Of a stretch of 64,000 nucleotides of DNA, positions 34,464 to 47,835 are shown piece after piece. The stretch comes from Dolomedes plantarius (lineage: Eukaryota; Arthropoda; Arachnida; Araneae; Dolomedidae). The stretch covers positions 236,320,622 through 236,384,621 of the forward strand of contig OU015490.1 in NCBI GenBank assembly GCA_907164885.2. Reading direction: 5' to 3'. Position numbers and translations under genes: made by a program. The notes under the pieces are model-generated. The model made no database searches. It was not told the origin of the DNA and saw nothing but the letters and a program-made list of their open reading frames with translations. Position 1 is the stretch's first letter; every line of letters begins with the position of its first letter.

Positions 34464-34888
34464 TGCTGCTATGTACTCACCCTATTGGATTCGCTCAACT
34501 CAATGTTAGCCTGGGGAGAAAATTTGTCCAAGGTTTGCCGACTTGAATTTAAAGATTTGTTTAAAAATTGTACTGTGTAATAGAGAAAGAAATTTTACAC
34601 AGTGAGGCAGTTTTCGTTTTTGAAAAAAAAATGCAAATAATATTTTAAAATTTAAATTATTCGGGGAATAAATCTGGTTATAGTGTGTTTTAAACGATCA
34701 TCAATTCCTTTGGTGGAAGAAATTTATAAAACGAATCCTGTTGCAATGTGCAAAAGAGTTAAGGCTATCTGAAAATACCATTTTTATTTGAATTATCAGG
34801 ATTTAAGTAGCTGTAAATAGTAAAAAAAAAAATCTCCATAGGTTAACACTGAGGTGATCGAATCCAATAGGGTGAGTACACAGCAGCC
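34464..34888. mobile_element. MITE with TTAA target (copy 2)
   Basis: TTAA at 34460-34463 and 34889-34892. Arms begin TGCTGCTATGTACTCACCC and end GGGTGAGTACACAGCAGCC, matching the 14440 copy. Copy B of the segmental duplication keeps only the first ~35 bp of it (about 53055-53085), so it was present before that deletion. Confidence 0.8.
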
Positions 34889-34892
34889 TTAA

Positions 34893-35869
34893 GTGTAAGC
34901 TTTTGTGGCTCATTAACTGCGTGTTTTCTTCATATTGAAATCGCAGAAATGAATAAACAAATGGAATATCACAAACATCAAAACAGTTTATGTATATAAA
35001 AAGAAGACACAGTACGAAAGTTTCTTTCCTCGTACATAACTTTGACTGAAGACGGGAAATTATTCAAATATATTTAACTCATTCATTTCAGATTTGAAAT
35101 GTTTTTACTTGTTTTTTAAGAATTACTAATAACACGTATTTAACCAATTTAGTGCAAGACTATTTGAAAAGAAATCGAAAACATTCATTTTCCATTTTGA
35201 ATTGCAGCTAGAAAATAAACAACGTAAAACTTTGTCCTTATCCACTCATATTTCAGTGTAAAACTCACTCGAACACTTTTCCAAAATATTACACGGTCAC
35301 AACTAATTAGCTAAAATACACATGCACGCATGTTTACTTTCACACCCCTTAAAAGTTTCATTAACAAAACTGGAGAATTTCACTTCAGTTTTAACACATA
35401 TGAATGGCCTAGGAATTATTATAAAGTCCTTAAATATTCAAGAGATTTCAAATGATTGTCCATTTCAGTTACAAAATTTTTCACCTTTTATGTCAGATGA
35501 GATTAGTATGGCCAAAAGAAATTTTTTTCAGCCTCGTATTTGGAAGCATGAAAAAGGATGTCAGTCATTTCAAATATTAAATTTTATATCTAGCGGGTCT
35601 TTTAACAGGTCTGTTGGTTCAGATTTGAGTTTAGTGTCCAGAATCTTCTTTCAGAGAAAAAAAATTACGATTGAATTTGTTTAAGAGCTTTATTAACACT
35701 GGTTAACTAGCACCCGTTCTTTCTTCCCAGACCTTTGTAAAATTGCCCCAAATCAAGTAAAAGTCAAGGATTTTGGCGGTAATAATTTGATGGTGATTCG
35801 TAATTTTTTCATTATATCCCAAATATTGATATTTTGATATTCACCTGACGATATTCAATGTTACTGTTT
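34893..35869. other. Sequence unique to copy A
   Basis: AT-rich. A 120-codon frame on the plus strand (35322-35684) starting MHACLLSHPLKVSLTKLENF has no domain that I recognise and lies in duplicated, repeat-rich DNA; it may be chance. Confidence 0.35.
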
Positions 35870-36167
35870 TTAAAACATGTCATGGGATGACTATTAAAGA
35901 CTTAAAAGTCTTTTTAAGTCATCTTTCAAGTTTCATATTATTTCTTTGTTAAATCTTACTGATCTCATTTCACTTGTCATATACTTTTCTGTACAGTTTG
36001 CAATAGATATAAATTAGGTAACATTGTGTTTTAGAAAAGCAGCTTTGGTAATAAGTGAAAAGTTTTCGCGTTACCCTAGACCATAAATAACCTGAATAAG
36101 AATGCTCAAGCTTTGTGAATTTTTCTTAGTTTACATATTTCACTTAAAAGGGTTTACCTAAATGACA

Positions 36168-36640
<473 letters not shown>

Positions 36641-37173
36641 AATTCTTTTTAGATTTTTTAAATTAAATTTTTAAGCTGTTTTTGTAACTTTTTTTTAAGT
36701 TTGCATTTAAAATTATTATCTGAGGGTTATAAAATTTATATCACGAGAAAGATCATAAAAATTCCTTTAAAATGAAATCTTTTTCTAATCTTTACCTCCA
36801 TTTTCTGATTTTTGGTGAATTTTCAAAGATTAATTTTTAGAATTTAATTTATTAAATGCTGATCACGTGGTTTCTTTTCTTTTTGTGATACTTTAAACTA
36901 ATTTTGCGTCACGTGCATTACAACGAAATAGACAAAAAATATATTTTTTCTTGCTAATGTGGCAGATGATTGGACATTATCCAAAAAAAAATATTAAAAT
37001 AAAGTAAAAGATATGTTCCTCAAACTGTACTATATTATTTAGTATGTTCTATTAGATTTAATTTGAATATTTTCTTCTACATTATATTGTCTATTAAAAT
37101 ATCCGTTGCGATTTTTTTTATAAATATACCTTTTTGTTTTTTTACATCAATTGCATACATTGATCGTTGTATT

Positions 37174-37244
<71 letters not shown>

Positions 37245-37316
37245 CATTAATTACATACATTGACCTTTGTATTTAATTTGAATGTACTCCGTAGCGAAGT
37301 ACGGGTATTCAGCTAG
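36641..37316 (+). mobile_element. Helitron 3' terminus
   Basis: A perfect 5-bp hairpin CCGTA-GCGAAG-TACGG (37289-37304) is followed by GTATTCAG and CTAG (37313-37316), then T, the canonical Helitron 3' end. Upstream, a TA tract at 37177-37240 is bracketed by two copies of ATACATTGA(T/C)C(G/T)TTGTATTTA. The 5' end and any protein were not found, so the element start is arbitrary. Confidence 0.55.
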
Positions 37317-37454
37317 TATAGCTATAGAATTAGCATGACTCAAATTTGATAAACGAAATGCTGTTATCTTTTCTTTATATAATATCAATTATTATATTAA
37401 TTAATATTATATAAAGAAATTATTCATTATATTCATTATATTATTCATAGTATT
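37317..37454. other. AT-rich junction
   Basis: Contains ATTAGCATGACTCAAATTTG, a word of the old degenerate repeat that dominates 54-59 kb. Confidence 0.5.
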
Positions 37455-39536
<2,082 letters not shown>

Positions 39537-39771
39537 TGTTACAGATATTACTTCTGGTAGTGAAATCTAGGTGGCGCACTCCGTCGTGAGATATCCACGC
39601 TTGCATAAGAAGAACGCCTACAACAAAACACTTTGACTTTGAAAGTTCGATGGACTGTAAAATTTGATTTGACTCAGCTGTTTCGACTTGAATTTAATAT
39701 CTTTTGTTATTCTGAAATAAATGTTTTAGATTTTATGAAAGCTCGTCTTTTTTGAGAATTGTTTCCTATCA
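39537..39771 (+). mobile_element. 3' LTR of the BEL element
   Basis: A purine tract AGGTGGGGAG is followed by TGTTACAGATATTACTTCTG at 39537. An AATAAA signal lies at 39716, and the repeat ends about 39771 in CCTATCA. The matching 5' LTR is not in the window, so the boundaries rest on the TG/CA rule and the polypurine tract. Confidence 0.65.
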
Positions 39772-40696
39772 TTGAATTAGCTATTTGAATTAACTAGCTT
39801 CGCCGTATCACTGTTACGCAATTATATTTATTGTTTACAAAATTTATAATTCATATTTTCTAGTAGTTTTACTTACATAGTTTAAACAGATCGAAAACTA
39901 CAGTGTTTTTTAGAAAAATACTAGCATATTTTTTCTTAATTTCTTATATAGCTTATAAAAAAATTATTTTTCAGAATTTTAATTTTACGATGTCTGGTAC
40001 ATGACAAAAAAAAAGAGAGAATTTTTTTATTATTATTCAACAAATTTGTACAGTTACTTGTAACTTAGGCAGTATGCCTAAAACATTATAAGTTATCTAT
40101 ATATTTAAGTTACTAAGCCGACTTTTTGGGCAGTCCGAGAGAGAAAACTACTGCATCAATTTACTTCATTTTGGTCATAAACGAAAGATTGTAATCTGTA
40201 GATTTGTCAAATTTGGTTTTTGTAATCGCAATTTCTATTAATCAGCGATAATTTACAATTCAAAATTGATTTCTGCGCATGCTCAGTGGGATGTTTAAAT
40301 CTGGCTTTAGAAACTCACTGTTTCTACGAATGCTCAGTGACATGTTTTAATGATAAACACGTTTATTCCGAGGAGTCTCTCTAGATCTCCCTCTGCCATT
40401 TTTATTTTTATGATAATTTTGTTTGTGAAATATAAACCTGATGGAAATTGTTTATTTCGCGCTGTTTAATTAGCGATAATTTACAATTAAAAAAATTGCT
40501 TTTTGCGCATGCCCAGTGACATTTTTAAATCTGGCTTTAGATACTCACTAAACACGAGGCTGCTTAAATACATTAATTTGTTTCTGCTCATTATTATGAT
40601 TTCCAACTTTTGGGAATGATGTGTTGAGTATAATTTGTATATTAGTACTACATTTATTTACTATCTAGCCGTCATGTTTTGACGGGTACCAACTAG
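39772..40696 (+). mobile_element. Helitron-like tail with direct repeats
   Basis: A 6-bp perfect hairpin CCGTCA-TGTTT-TGACGG (40669-40685) is followed by GTACCAA and CTAG (40693-40696) then T, a Helitron 3' end. Within it, two direct copies about 230 bp apart (40235-40320 and 40465-40550) share GCGATAATTTACAATT, TGCGCATGC and TTTAAATCTGGCTTTAGA. No helicase or Rep coding was seen, so it would be non-autonomous. The 5' start is not known. Confidence 0.5.
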
Positions 40697-41084
40697 TAAT
40701 AATATAATTCATAAAGCTATAATGAAATAAAATTATAAATTTATTTACCTCTTGTTTAAATTTAATTTCAATTTTTGTATTTTCAAAATTTATTGAAAGA
40801 AGTAACTTTTTTCTGCGCCAGTATGTGTTGAATACTTAGCATTTACACAATTAAACGAAAAATTGTTTTGAAACAGTTGGCAATTTTTTCCCTAGTTTTT
40901 TCATATTCATATCTTCCGCATTAAGTAATTGTTAATTATTCTCTCCAGTAGATGGCAATAGCAGCGTAGCCTAGAATAAGTAAAACTGTAACCGACTTCA
41001 TGAGCAAAAGCGCTGTCCCGATCCACTCCTGTTTCTCGGGGATCTTCTCTTCGGAGAAAGGCAATGACGTACAGGAAAAAGCAA

Positions 41085-41339
41085 CGTGCGTTTTGTGTGT
41101 GTGTGTGTATTTCATCGGACGAACAGCTGCTGAAATGCTGCAAAACACTTGGCGTGAAATTGAATATCGGCTGGATATTTTGCGAGCCATAAATGGAGCT
41201 CACGTGGGAGTTATTTAATGTTTAAAATTTTGTTGTGTAAAACTGTTTTAAATTGTCTTTCTAAGAAAACAATAAATATGTACGTAACTCATTTTGTTTT
41301 TCAAACATAAAATGCGCTTAATAATTTTTGACCACACTG
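41085..41339 (+). pseudogene. Tc1/mariner-like transposase 3' end and TIR
   Basis: The frame ends MLQNTWREIEYRLDILRAIN plus GAHVGVI and stop, a C-terminal motif common in arthropod Tc1/mariner transposases. About 120 bp later the sequence TAATTTTTGACCACACTG is followed by TA (41340-41341), a typical element end. The catalytic part and the other terminus are missing. A GT run lies at 41095-41108. Confidence 0.6.
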
Positions 41340-41341
41340 TA

Positions 41342-41965
41342 TTTTAAAAACCTGGGTCTTTTTAAAGCACAATGTGGTGTTTTTTTTATTGCAATCTAGG
41401 TTTACTGTATTTTTCTTGCTGGGAACCATGCTCTGCCTAGTACTGAAATACTGCCGTATGCGAAATCAAGTACATCGAACAGCCGATTATTAACTAAGGT
41501 GGGCAAATGAAATGAAATAAAACGAAAGGATTGTGAAGGAAATCTGATATGGATATATGACTGCTTCAATGGCGAGCTGATATTGTGCCAAGTGCAAAAA
41601 GCCGACAAGTTTCAGCTTTAATTAGTAAATGCTTAATTTTGTAACCTGAAGGGATTGTTATTTCTCTGCTCCAATAGATAGATGAAGTGACGAAGATTTC
41701 TCATTAAATATTTTACGTTTGTCATTTATATTGTCATTTATTTGTCATTCATATATTCGTTTTCCTAGAAAATTTAGGGGTAAAATGTGTGACTAATATT
41801 AAATTCCTAATATCACTTTGAAATATTTACAATTTTAAAGTTCAAAGGCATAAGGAGAATTCATTTGATTTTGGAGTTTCGGGTTCAGTTTTTTCTGATA
41901 AAAATAGGGAACTCGCGAACTTCTGTTAGTTTTTCGCAAATATTTAAACTATCACTTTGGAGCTA
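41342..41965. other. No recognisable gene
   Basis: AT-rich; nothing recognised. Confidence 0.5.
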
Positions 41966-43345
41966 GTATGATATCCCCCCCCCCCACCACCAATGGCGAT
42001 TTTGGCGTGTTTTTTTTTTTTTTTTGTCGCCAAGCAGAACGCGTGTCTTTGAAACGGGAAATTCCGGAAAGTCCCAAAATTACGCATTTTTTATACTGTA
42101 CAACCACAGAAAAGCACAAAAAACACATAAATACAAAAAATAAAAGCTGAAAAATAATAAGAAATTTGTTAGGTGGGAGGGGGATGCCGCCCCCTCCAAC
42201 CCCCCGCGAAAAAAAGTCAGTATAGTGCAACTAATAATTCATTTAAATAAACATAAAATACATCTTGGTTAAATATATATTTCTTGATTAAACATAAATT
42301 AAAGCACAAATACAGTAGAAAAAAATACATGTTGGCAATAGAATTTAAAAAAAAAGTATCTATACCGAAATTTTGTACTCCTCCTAGTTAATCCCCCAAA
42401 CGATTTCAGTAAATTTATTGAAACAATCTACATTTGCCGCTAAACATGATTTCCGAAATATGTACATCACTAGGTAGAATTTAAAATCTGCCTTACGATT
42501 GTACGTAGTCAACGTTGCTTTTACATGCCTCCACGTACTTTCAATTGTATTCGTGTTACACTCAGTATCGGGGTCAACAAATGTAAGCTTATGGTTTACT
42601 TTAAGGTGATCAAATTCCTCCTGCTCGAGACAGTCGTAACTTTTCCAGCAATAGGAATACACTGAGGTTCCTGGCTATATTTTATAACCCCCAACAAAAT
42701 CTCCTGAGTCCTATCATGCACAGCAACTAAAAAAACCATCCTGGAATCCCCCGCAACCCCTCCAAACACCCAATGGCCCTCAACCCTATGTCCCTTATGA
42801 TACTTTCGGTTCCCAAATTTCGACGACCTTACCCCCCCACTACTTTCTCGGAAGACAATTCAATATAATCCAAAACAGTCTCATTAATAAATTGTCTCCA
42901 ATCAGCCAAAGTAGTCTTTGCAAAAGAATATCCCTCTATAATTCGCCCATTTGTTGTACCCCTCAAAATCTCATAAGCAATATATAAAATCTCAAATAAC
43001 TTTAATTTAGAATTAGAAAACCACGAACCATGCCGAATAGATTTCTCAGTGTTACATTGCTTCCCCCCCCCCCCAATAACTTTCCTACAAACAAACGCAA
43101 AACCATCAGAATAAGAACTTTTAACTTTAATCCTCATCTCTGACCCACATTTTTTGCAATTCGCGCTCTTTAACAACCCAACCTCCGTCAAAAAATTAAA
43201 TAGCAACTGGTATTTAATATTTTGACGGAGCATTACACCAAAGCATTACACCAAAGTACAAACCGGCAACACTACAACCAAAACAAAGGACGCTAGATTT
43301 GGCGAGAAATCTCTTGGGTGTGGGGGGGGGGGGAGATATCATACT
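41966..43345 (-). mobile_element. Merlin-type transposon
   Basis: The outer ends GTATGATATC and GATATCATAC are exact inverses, each next to a C or G run (CCCCCCCCCCCA and its inverse), giving a short TIR. The Merlin transposase lies between. I could not identify the 8-9 bp target duplication expected for this group. Confidence 0.65.
42384..43235 (-). pseudogene. Merlin (ISXO2-like) transposase
   Basis: The N-terminal zinc-ribbon region reads CKKCGSEMRIKV, then SIRHGSWFSNSKLKLFEILY. The DDE core reads ESKFGNRKYHKGHRVEGHWV plus FGGV, then CWKSYDCL, then CNTNTIESTWRHVKATL and YLVMYIFRKSC. This is the ISXO2-like domain of Merlin elements, relatives of bacterial IS1016. A frame break occurs in a G run near 42831-42838 (just after EKVVGG), and another lies between 42663 and about 42690. 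The element is dead but nearly all conserved blocks are present. Confidence 0.82.
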
Positions 43346-43930
43346 TGTACCAAATTAAAACTAACTCTGAAAAATGAAGTTACAGTCATGTTCACATCTA
43401 AACGTAAAAAGACACATCAATCACCAAATTCACATAGGTAACACAAAACGTCACTGGTCTGACACCGTAAAATACCTAGGAGTCGTTTTAGACAAAAATG
43501 TCACTTGGAAATATCACATCCTTCATGTTAGGGATAAGTTCCGAGCAGCCAGAAGACTTATTTACCCCTTAATTGCTCGGAACAGCAATTTAAGCATAGC
43601 TAATAATAAAATGCTCATTTAAAACTCCTCCATCCTATTTTAACTTATGGAGGGCCAGCATTGTCATATTGTGCGGATACCCACATTAAAAATCTTGCTT
43701 CTGCTCAGAGCAGCACTATTAGGCAAATCACTAATGCAGATTAGTACTTCAGAAATACCGATATTTACAGAGAGTTTGGAATCCCTGCTATTAGAAATTA
43801 TCTCAAAAATCAAGCTATCAACTTTCACAATTCAATAGACAGTGATCTTTAAAGAAATCTTGCAGACTATGACCATGCAAACCCTAATAACAGGAAAAGA
43901 CTTGGAGCCATCCTGAGTGTTCTGTCCTAA
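43346..43930 (+). pseudogene. Jockey-like non-LTR retrotransposon 3' end
   Basis: The frame reads HWSDTVKYLGVVLDKNVTWK, then RDKFRAARRLIYPLIARNS, then after a shift ILTYGGP-like and NADWYFR-like sequence, ELGIPAIRNYLKNQAINFHN and NRKRLGAIL before the stop. This is the region C-terminal to the reverse transcriptase in jockey-clade LINEs. 5' truncation is usual for LINEs; here the truncated end coincides with the Merlin element end. Two or more frame changes. Confidence 0.75.
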
Positions 43931-44348
43931 CTGTTGTTTTGTTTTTCCTTCTTGTCATATAAAAAACACAAAAAACATTAAAAAATCTTATAAAATAAAA
44001 ATAAAAATCTTGTGCGATATCCTTAAACTCCCTTCTCGCATTTTTTTCCCACACTATAGCACTTGTCATAACACTCTCGTAATTTTTGGAGCAAATTCAC
44101 ACGTGGAGAAGCTCCAAGCTATAGTGATTGAACTCACGGATCCTGAAACTTGAATCTTTCTTTTCTCCTTCTCCAACCAGCCAAAAGAAATCCAGCTTAC
44201 AGACAGCTGGATTTCTATTGGCAGGACTTCATCTATCAAAGACTTCACCTATCTAAGTACCGACCGTCAAGGTCAAGGTGGTTGGTTTTACGAGGGACCT
44301 GGCTTGAAACTATTAGTAAGTTCTGCCTTAAACCTCGAACGGGCACCG
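43931..44348. other. Flank of jockey and BED elements
   Basis: Likely 3' untranslated region of the jockey copy followed by unassigned sequence with a small inverted AATCCAGCT/AGCTGGATT. Confidence 0.4.
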
Positions 44349-44356
44349 GTTCTAAG

Positions 44357-45213
44357 TAGTGATGCGACATCGATAACAAAACATCGATGTTTTGAAACAT
44401 CGATATTCAATATTAAAACATCGATGCTAATAAAACATCGCCCAAAAACCATCGATGTTTTAGAACATCTATTTTTTTAAAACTGGTTTAGTAACCTCTA
44501 ACTTCCGTAACTTCCGTTACTTCCGTTAGTCGTGGGGGGAAGGGGGTGATTTAATTTTACTCTCTGATTGGGCAGACACAAATGACAAAAACTTGGTTTC
44601 TTACTTTGATGACTCAAAATTCTCGTTGTAAATACCGCCATGTTTTTCCTTCAAATGTCCAGATAAATTCGTGGTATTGCCAGAAGTTTTGAGGGACTTC
44701 AGGCAAATATTGCATTTCGCCAATTTGTCGGAGGTTTTGTAAAAATATTTCCAAACGGTACTTTTGGGAGGCATCTTACTAATAATATTAACGTCAACTT
44801 ATATAAAACCAGAACAAAACAAAAACTTAAATGGATGCACTCGTGTATATACTATTTGTAAAATAAAACCCCATAGAAGGTTCTGGAGTGTCAGGAACAT
44901 TCCAAGTGCTCTGATTGGTTCATTGGTTGTTAATTGCCACTTGTCTGTTTGCTAAAGAATCATTCCCCCTTTTGTATTCGTCCTTTTCAGAATTCAGACT
45001 TACATTTACTGAGTGTGAAAATTATGCTATGTGGTAATTTTTTTTTATTACGGTACTTTTTCATTTAAAAAAACATCGAGACAACGTAAAACATCGAGCA
45101 CAAAACATCGATGTTAAAAAAACATCGGCTTCAATAAATCGATGTTTAAAATATCGATGTTTTTATCAAAACATCGATGTTTTGAAAACATCGACATCGA
45201 TGTCGTATCCCTA
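44357..45213 (-). mobile_element. hAT element encoding only a BED finger (copy 2)
   Basis: Ends TAGTGATGCGACATCGAT and GTCGTATCCCTA, flanks GTTCTAAG (44349-44356) and ATTCTAAG (45214-45221), 7 of 8 matching. 857 bp; subterminal ACATCGATGTT repeats on both sides. It is a reverse-oriented sister of 8051-8883, with the same internal layout. Confidence 0.87.
44601..44774 (-). CDS. BED-type zinc finger protein, 57 residues
   Basis: An open frame from ATG at 44774 to TAA at 44601: MPPKSTVWKYFYKTSDKLAK, then CNICLKSLKTSGNTTNLSGH and LKEKH, with the CxxC...HxxxxH zinc ligands of a BED finger complete. BED fingers are the DNA-binding heads of hAT (ZBED-like) transposases. Nothing after the finger resembles a catalytic domain, and the element is too short to hold one. 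The frame is shorter than usual annotation thresholds. If expressed it would be a bare DNA-binding domain that might compete with a full transposase at the ACATCGATGTT subterminal sites; that is inference. An early stop in the original transposase frame could equally explain it. Confidence 0.65.
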   Translation of the reverse strand: MPPKSTVWKYFYKTSDKLAKCNICLKSLKTSGNTTNLSGHLKEKHGGIYNENFESSK

Positions 45214-45221
45214 ATTCTAAG

Positions 45222-45693
45222 CATCGACCGAACTGAAAGCTGCTTTACTTTGGTGATGCAAACTGAAGGATCCTGGAGCCGACCAATTAGATCACTCCGT
45301 TTTTTAGATCGATGAACACTCGATCTCCCATGTTATTTACAGAAATATCTGCGTTAAGCTATGCCCCCACTTGTGCGCTTTCGCTTTCAACTTTCGTCTT
45401 TCCTTTCAACTTATTTTAGCGCATGCCTTCCGGCATGCCTCTAGAGACATTCAATTTGTTGTCCACACTTGTTCAACAGTTCATGCCTCAACAGATGGAT
45501 GAGTCGGACGATTACTGCTGCGTTTCTTGTGATTTTGCGGAGTTTATAGGGTGATCACGATTTTTACGTAAAGCAACAAGGAATGTGCAACAAAAATAGA
45601 AGACAATTTTGGTACGGTGCTCTGTATATAAATATGTATAATCCCGCTACTTGCATATTTATCCTATATATATATATATATACCGTCCATATA
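45222..45693. other. No recognisable gene; short TA tract
   Basis: Continues the flank interrupted by the BED element. A frame near 45427-45560 (MPLETFNLLSTLVQQFMPQQ) is suggestive of a retroelement gag-like or exon fragment but cannot be assigned. A TA run lies at 45666-45682. Confidence 0.35.
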
Positions 45694-47490
45694 CCGGGTG
45701 GCCATAATAAAACTGACAGTGCTCACAGTGTTCTGTAGCGCGATCTATTTTCGAGAATGATGCCACATTTTGTAGGAAGATTAAACAAGACGGGGGACGA
45801 AAGATTCCGTGAAAAAATAAATTAGTTCCAAAAGTCACCGCTAGGGGAATATTTGGCGCTGTGTAATAGAAAATAGAGTGTTAACAAATGCAAATCAATA
45901 CGGAAATTACCTTTTATTTTGCATTCAAATGAGGTTCAATGTGGCTGCCGTTGTTGTGGACCACATATTGCATTCTGTGCACAGTATGCACAACAGCAGA
46001 AAGTAACATGTCTGCAGGAATCTCCCGTACAGTCCGTGATATGTTATCCTTCAACGTAGCCAGGTCCTGGACCACTCCTTGATAGACCTTGGACTTAAGG
46101 TAACCCCATAGCCAGAAGTCGCATGGGGTAAGATCAGGCGACCGAGGTGGCCATGCAGTTGGAAAGTATCGGCTAATGACTCTTTCTGTTGTGAATTTCT
46201 GTCGTAGCAGCTGTTGCACCCGTACAGCAACGTGTGGAGGTGCTCCATCTTGCATGAAAATCATTTCCCCCAGGCATTGTCTTTGCTGAAGTGCCGGAAT
46301 GACAAAGCTGTTCAACATGTGGCGATATTTCTCTCCGGTAACAGAACAGGTTTCCGGTCCTGTCGGGATAATGTTCTCATAGAAGAATGGACCTACGATA
46401 AATTCCGCTGTGAACCCACACCAACCAGTTACCTTTGGTGAATGTAAGGGAATTTTTGTGACTGGATGTGGTGATTTGTCATCCCAAATTCGGCAGTTCT
46501 GGGTATTCACAGTTCCATGCAGGTAAAAGTGGGCCTCGTCTCCCCATAAGATTTTCCACGGCCAAGCATCATCCACCTCCATTCTGGCAAGAAAGGTGAG
46601 AGCACAAGTCAATCGCTTATCATGGTCGGATTACAGTAACTCCTGTACACGGCTGATCTTGTACGGATAGAAGTTGATAATCTTTCGTAAGATTTTCCAT
46701 ATCGTACTGTAAGGCATATCCATATTCCGAGCTAATCCACGAGCGCTAGAGGTGGCAGCAATATTGTCTGGTCCTCTGTCGACAATCGCCGTGGCAACTG
46801 CTTCGACTGTATCCTGTGGTACAGGTTTTCGTCCTCTGCCTGACTGAACCTTCTGAGAACCTGTTTTCTCAAACGTCGCAACCATTGCTTTTAGCCCATT
46901 AACTGACACAGGACCGTTACCTTTACGCATTTTTTGTGCGTTCTAAAAGCACGAAGAGCGGCTGACGCGTTGCACTGGTTGAGGTAAAAGAATTTGACCA
47001 GTAACGCACGCTCGACTAAAGAAGGAGACATTACACATAAACTTTCAATCAGATTGATTCGAAACGTAACACATTGCCTTTTAAAACCCAAGCAGCTGGC
47101 ACTGTGCCAATGGATGTAACGTGAAATTTGAATAAAGAACTTCTTCTTCTGCTCAGCGTACGTGATATTGCAGATCAAGAGACTTTATCGGTGTTTATGT
47201 AGATTTTACGCTTTTTTAAAAGTGTTGCCATATTGCACTTGAACTAAATAAGAAAATGTGCATAATAAAAGGTAATTTTATTCCGTATTAATTTGCATTT
47301 GTTAACACTCTATTTTCTATTACACAGCGCCAAATATTCCCCTAGCGGTGACTTTTGGAACTAATTTATTTTTTCGCGGAATCCTTCGTCCCCCGTCTTG
47401 TTTAATCTTCCTACAAAATGTGGCGTCATTCTCGCAAATAGATCGCGCTACAGAACACTGTGAGCACTGTCAGTTTAATTATGGCCACCC

Positions 47491-47492
<2 letters not shown>
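45694..47492 (-). mobile_element. Mariner-type element with ~210-bp TIRs
   Basis: TA on both sides. The left end CCGGGTGGCCATAATAAAAC and right end GTTTAATTATGGCCACCCGG are inverse, and inverse identity continues inward for about 210 bp (45694-45903 against 47283-47492), including GTGCTCACAGTGTTCTGTAG and CGCCAAATATTCCCCTAGCG. Such long arms are unusual for mariner-type elements. The arm copies differ at only a handful of positions. Confidence 0.9.
45914..47031 (-). pseudogene. Mariner-superfamily transposase, nearly intact
   Basis: Starts MSPSLVERALLVKFFYLNQC at 47031. Conserved parts: FEKTGSQKVQSGRGRKPVPQ, MPYSTIWKILRKIINFYPYK, then catalytic Asp in ILWGDEAHFYLHG, in FMQDGAPPHVAV and in SPDLTPCDFWLWGYLK. 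Spacing between the last two is 42 residues by hand count. Only two lesions were seen: a one-base shift in an A run near 46925, and a TAA at 46633-46631 after SRVQELL. Sister family to 32908-34019, sharing the same motifs at about half of the positions by eye. Confidence 0.88.
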
Positions 47493-47531
<39 letters not shown>

Positions 47532-47548
47532 GTGTGTGTGTGTGTGTG
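47493..47548. repeat. TA then TG microsatellite
   Basis: Compound dinucleotide repeat directly against the right end of the mariner-type element. A further TA run sits near its left end (45666), so the element probably landed in a TA tract. Confidence 0.9.
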
Positions 47549-47835
47549 AGATGACCCGAATGATCTTCTCCTGAAATAACATCGTGGCCGGAAACAATAA
47601 GATTCGAATTCAAGAACATATATCTTTATTCCAGCAATAGCATGACCTTACAGCCCGACTTCCAGCTCTCATCTACGCGAGCATATCGAAGTAGTAGTAA
47701 AACGGGTTGCCAGAAATTGGCGAGGTAGGTTAGTATATGAGAATGGGGTAAAAAACGGAGAGGTTACCATAGAGAGAGAGCAGTCGGATTACAGGCGATT
47801 ATAGGTGGTTAAAATTTATTATAGAATACCCCCCC
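47549..47835 (-). mobile_element. Possible 3' LTR of the Gypsy element
   Basis: Read on the minus strand, a G run (about 47843-47832) leads into sequence with GGAATAAAGATATATG (poly-A signal) and an end at GGTCATCTCA. Position downstream of Gypsy pol fits a 3' LTR, but the start does not obey the TG rule clearly and no second LTR is available. Confidence 0.35.

Noticed and set aside
35322..35684. 120-codon frame as a host gene
   Set aside because: No domain, located in decayed duplicated sequence, and no matching frame in copy B because the segment is missing there.
39794..39806. CTAG in an AACTAGCTTCGCCGTATC context read as a minus-strand Helitron end
   Set aside because: The hairpin expected before CTAG is missing, so the word alone is not enough.
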